A DNA stretch of 49,909 nucleotides, taken from positions 1-49,909 of the forward strand of contig CABYIO010000004.1 of the NCBI GenBank assembly GCA_902519075.1. Reading direction: 5' to 3'. Source of the stretch: an uncultured Bacteroidota bacterium (GTDB lineage Bacteria > Bacteroidota > Bacteroidia > Flavobacteriales > Flavobacteriaceae). Of this stretch, positions 47,612 to 49,909 are shown piece by piece. Within the stretch, counting starts at the first letter, position 1. Each line of letters opens with the position of its first letter. The translations under genes were made by a program, and so were the position numbers. Below the pieces are notes generated by a model. The model was not told where the DNA came from, did not search any database, and saw nothing but the letters and a program-made list of their open reading frames with translations.

Positions 47612-47622
47612 AATAAATTCAT
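47563..47622 (-). CDS. Phe/Tyr-rich leader peptide of the pheA operon
   Basis: A 19-residue reading frame, MNLFYYSLNTYYFFYFEGE, with ATG at 47620-47622 and TAG at 47563-47565. Four residues are Phe and five are Tyr (9 of 19), in two clusters (FYY and YYFFYF). It lies between gapN and pheA, ends 37 bases before the terminator hairpin, and precedes genes that make exactly these amino acids. That combination is hard to explain by chance and is the classical sign of ribosome-mediated attenuation. No strong ribosome binding site is visible, which is normal for Bacteroidota. Confidence 0.75.
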   Translation of the reverse strand: MNLFYYSLNTYYFFYFEGE

Positions 47623-47678
47623 ATCAAATAATTTATTGGGTCTAATGTAAATAATATTTATCAAAAAAGAAAATTTGA

Positions 47679-49271
47679 CTAAAGAATATAATCAGTTGAA
47701 ATAAAGTTAGAATTTTTAGAACCTAACAGATCCTTTATTATCACATTATTTTCATCATTATCCTTTGATGCAACAAAAGTTCTTATTGAAAAGGATCGTA
47801 GGGCATCATGAACACTTAATGTACTAAATGCTGAATCTTTTCTTCCAGTAAATGGATATATATCTGGTCCTCTTTGACATGAACTATTTATATTAACTCT
47901 ACAAACTAAATTTACAAGAGTGTCAATAAGCGGACCTAGTTTTTTAGCTTCTTTACCAAAAACACTTACCTGCTGACCATAATTTGATTCAGCCATATCA
48001 TTAAGTGGCTTATCAATATCATTAAAAGATATAACCGGAATTACAGGTCCAAATTGTTCTTCTTTATAGACTTTCATATCTTTTGTGACAGGGTATAATA
48101 TAGCTGGATAAATAAAGTTTTCACAATAAATACCTCCGTTTTCATTTATGATTTCAGCTCCTTTATCTTTTGCGTCTGAGATTAATGAGCGAATATAATC
48201 AGGCTTATTTGGTTCTGGTAAAGGTGTTAACTTTACATTCTCTTCCCATGGATTACCATATTTTAGTTGATCAACAGCAGTAGAGAATTTTTTAAGAAAT
48301 TCGTCTTTAACATCTTCATGAACATATATTATTTTCAAAGCTGTACATCTTTGTCCATTAAATGATAATGCGCCGTTTATACATTCATTAATGACTAAAT
48401 TTAAATCAGCATCAGGTAAGATTATGGCAGGATTTTTGGCTTCTAATCCCAATACCAGTCTTAATCTGTTTTTCTTTGGGTGAGATTCCTGTAAAGCATT
48501 AGCGGATGAACTATGCCCAATTAATGCAAGCACATTAATTTTTCCAGATTCCATTATTGGTGTAGCTAAAACCCTTCCCCTACCAAAAAGGATATTTACC
48601 ACTCCTGGAGGAAAATGTTTTTTAAAAGCTTCCATCAATGGAGAAATTAATAACACACCGTGTTTAGCTGGCTTAAAAATTACTGTATTACCCATAATTA
48701 GAGCTGGGATAAGCAGACAAAAAGTTTCGTTTAGAGGGTAATTATATGGCCCGAGACAAAGAACAACCCCTAGCGGCCCCCTTCGAATGTGTGCATTGAT
48801 GCCGCTGTGTTTTTGAAATTTAGCAGAATCTCTATCAATTTTCTTGTATGCTTCAATTGTATCGTATATATAATCTACAGTCCTATCAAATTCTTTTTGG
48901 GAATCAGTATGGTTTTTTCCGATCTCCCACATTAACAACTTTACAACTATATCTCTTTTCTGCTTCATTTCTTCAACAAAGTTTTCCATAGCTATAATAC
49001 GATCAACAACCTTCATTGTTGGCCATAAACCCTTTCCTTTATCAAATGCACTACAGGCAGAATCTAACGCCATAATAGCTTCATCCTTGCCCAAACTTGG
49101 TATTTCACCAAGTAGAGTAGGCTTATATTCTGCAGTTGATGAGATGGTAGAATAAACAGGTGAAAAATCACCTTCCCATTTAATTAAATTTCCATTAACC
49201 AAATAGTTGCATTGCTTAATTTTTTCTTTAATTTTAAATTGTTCGGGAATTGGGTTAAATATATATTGCAT
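47679..49271 (-). CDS. GapN-type NADP-dependent glyceraldehyde-3-phosphate dehydrogenase (aldehyde dehydrogenase family)
   Basis: A 530-residue aldehyde dehydrogenase. The ATG at 49271 ([18 protein letters not shown]) is preferred over an upstream in-frame start at 49295. It has the cofactor phrase [27 protein letters not shown], the general-base region [17 protein letters not shown] and the catalytic cysteine in [10 protein letters not shown]. The end, [20 protein letters not shown] then [13 protein letters not shown], is typical of non-phosphorylating GapN-like enzymes, which oxidise glyceraldehyde 3-phosphate while making NADPH. It is upstream of the pheA leader with no clear terminator at its own stop, so read-through into the leader is possible. 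Confidence 0.85.
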   Translation of the reverse strand: MQYIFNPIPEQFKIKEKIKQCNYLVNGNLIKWEGDFSPVYSTISSTAEYKPTLLGEIPSLGKDEAIMALDSACSAFDKGKGLWPTMKVVDRIIAMENFVEEMKQKRDIVVKLLMWEIGKNHTDSQKEFDRTVDYIYDTIEAYKKIDRDSAKFQKHSGINAHIRRGPLGVVLCLGPYNYPLNETFCLLIPALIMGNTVIFKPAKHGVLLISPLMEAFKKHFPPGVVNILFGRGRVLATPIMESGKINVLALIGHSSSANALQESHPKKNRLRLVLGLEAKNPAIILPDADLNLVINECINGALSFNGQRCTALKIIYVHEDVKDEFLKKFSTAVDQLKYGNPWEENVKLTPLPEPNKPDYIRSLISDAKDKGAEIINENGGIYCENFIYPAILYPVTKDMKVYKEEQFGPVIPVISFNDIDKPLNDMAESNYGQQVSVFGKEAKKLGPLIDTLVNLVCRVNINSSCQRGPDIYPFTGRKDSAFSTLSVHDALRSFSIRTFVASKDNDENNVIIKDLLGSKNSNFISTDYIL

Positions 49272-49347
49272 TTCTAAAATTAACTTAATAATCAATTATT
49301 ATTCCAAAACTCACATGTTGAAAAATATTTTAATATATGTTTTTTAA

Positions 49348-49909
49348 ATGAAAAAAAAATTTGACAAAAATTTTAAATTTTTAGAGTCTCAAATTGATGA
49401 TTTAATTTACAACTTTGAAAAAGGTGGTATTTTAATCAAAGATTCCAGAAATAAACTTAAAAAATACAATTGTGGGGATATTAAGATTGTCGTTAAATCA
49501 TTTAAAACACCAAACATCTTTAATAAAATAATATATAAGTTTTTTAGAAAAGGAAAAGCTGAAAGATCATTTGAATATGCTAGAAAATTAATGTTTATGG
49601 GAATAAAAACCCCAAGACCAATTGCATTCTACGAAGAAAAGACATCTCTTTTTTTAAAAAGAAGTTTTTATATTTCTGAATACATTAATTATGATTTTAC
49701 TATTCGTGAAGCAATCAATAATCTTGAGCTAGCGCAAAATAAAAAAATCATCAGAGCATTTACAAAATTTACATTTAAACTACACGAAAATGAAATTAAC
49801 TTTCTTGATCATTCTCCTGGAAATACATTAATAAAATTTGAAGAGGATAAACCTGTGTTTTATTTGGTAGATATAAATAGAATGAAATTTGAAAATATGA
49901 AAATTTCAA
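49348..49909 (+). CDS. Lipopolysaccharide kinase-like protein (Kdo/WaaP family), cut by the window end
   Basis: The first 187 residues of a gene that runs off the window. It starts at ATG 49348 with a lysine-rich N-terminus. The kinase-like pattern is visible: a beta-strand lysine (IKIVVKSFK), AERSFEYARKLMFMGIKTPRPIAFY, the catalytic-loop form NFLDHSPGNTLIKF (with D and N placed as in H-x-D-x4-N loops) and the metal-binding step YLVDINRMKF in place of DFG. This matches the lipopolysaccharide core heptose/Kdo kinase family (InaA-like). It is divergent from gapN. The C-terminal part cannot be judged. Confidence 0.8.
   Translation, partial: MKKKFDKNFKFLESQIDDLIYNFEKGGILIKDSRNKLKKYNCGDIKIVVKSFKTPNIFNKIIYKFFRKGKAERSFEYARKLMFMGIKTPRPIAFYEEKTSLFLKRSFYISEYINYDFTIREAINNLELAQNKKIIRAFTKFTFKLHENEINFLDHSPGNTLIKFEEDKPVFYLVDINRMKFENMKIS

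Overview
The window reads as a chromosomal piece of a marine-type member of the Flavobacteriia (Bacteroidota). The DNA is AT-rich and almost every intergenic gap is under 200 bases. It carries two sets of gliding/type IX secretion genes (gldKLMN and gldBC) and a Bacteroidota-type SecG/LptE/GroES/GroEL neighbourhood. Several upstream regions have the Bacteroidota -7 box TAnnTTTG, in a few cases with a TTG element about 20 bases upstream. The initiator tRNA lacks an encoded CCA. I see no insertion sequence, prophage, CRISPR array or rRNA operon, so this is core genome rather than an island.

Layout. 1-4.9 kb: thrB (minus) diverges from a secreted LolA-like protein and a large secreted sortilin/BNR-repeat protein. 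4.9-6.3 kb: a TlpA-like thioredoxin lipoprotein, then an initiator tRNA-Met with its own promoter and terminator. 6.4-15.7 kb (minus): topA, a degenerate arginase-fold gene, then gldK-gldL-gldM-gldN, the trans-envelope core of the type IX secretion/gliding machine; GldN carries an unusual calcium-repeat-like insert. 15.8-22.1 kb (plus): miaB, a sigma-54 activator, lptE, a frameshifted gene, secG, groES, groEL. 22.1-24.7 kb (minus): a TonB-dependent receptor and a periplasmic heavy-metal-binding protein, probably a copper pair. 24.8-31.9 kb (plus): purH, then the cell-shape cluster mreB-mreC-mreD-mrdA-rodA. 31.9-33.2 kb (minus): gldB-gldC, divergent from nadE. 34.0-38.1 kb (minus): queA, rlmN, dnaG.

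38.2-49.3 kb (minus) is the most interesting part. A gapN-type aldehyde dehydrogenase is followed by a 180-base leader and then pheA, an aminotransferase, tyrA, a DAHP synthase/chorismate mutase fusion, rsgA, dtd, a secreted metalloprotease, a MazG-like gene and aroA, nearly all overlapping or a few bases apart. The leader encodes a 19-residue peptide in which 9 residues are Phe or Tyr. It ends in a hairpin plus nine T residues that touch the pheA start codon. A 7-bp alternative pairing can hold the 5' arm of that hairpin. This is the expected layout of a ribosome-mediated Phe/Tyr transcription attenuator, and I regard it as the main discovery in the window. The window ends inside a lipopolysaccharide-kinase-like gene on the plus strand.

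No gene-free stretch exceeds 300 bases. The longest is the pheA leader (about 47.50-47.68 kb), which is not empty. Functional calls come from motif and family recognition by eye; no database search was run.
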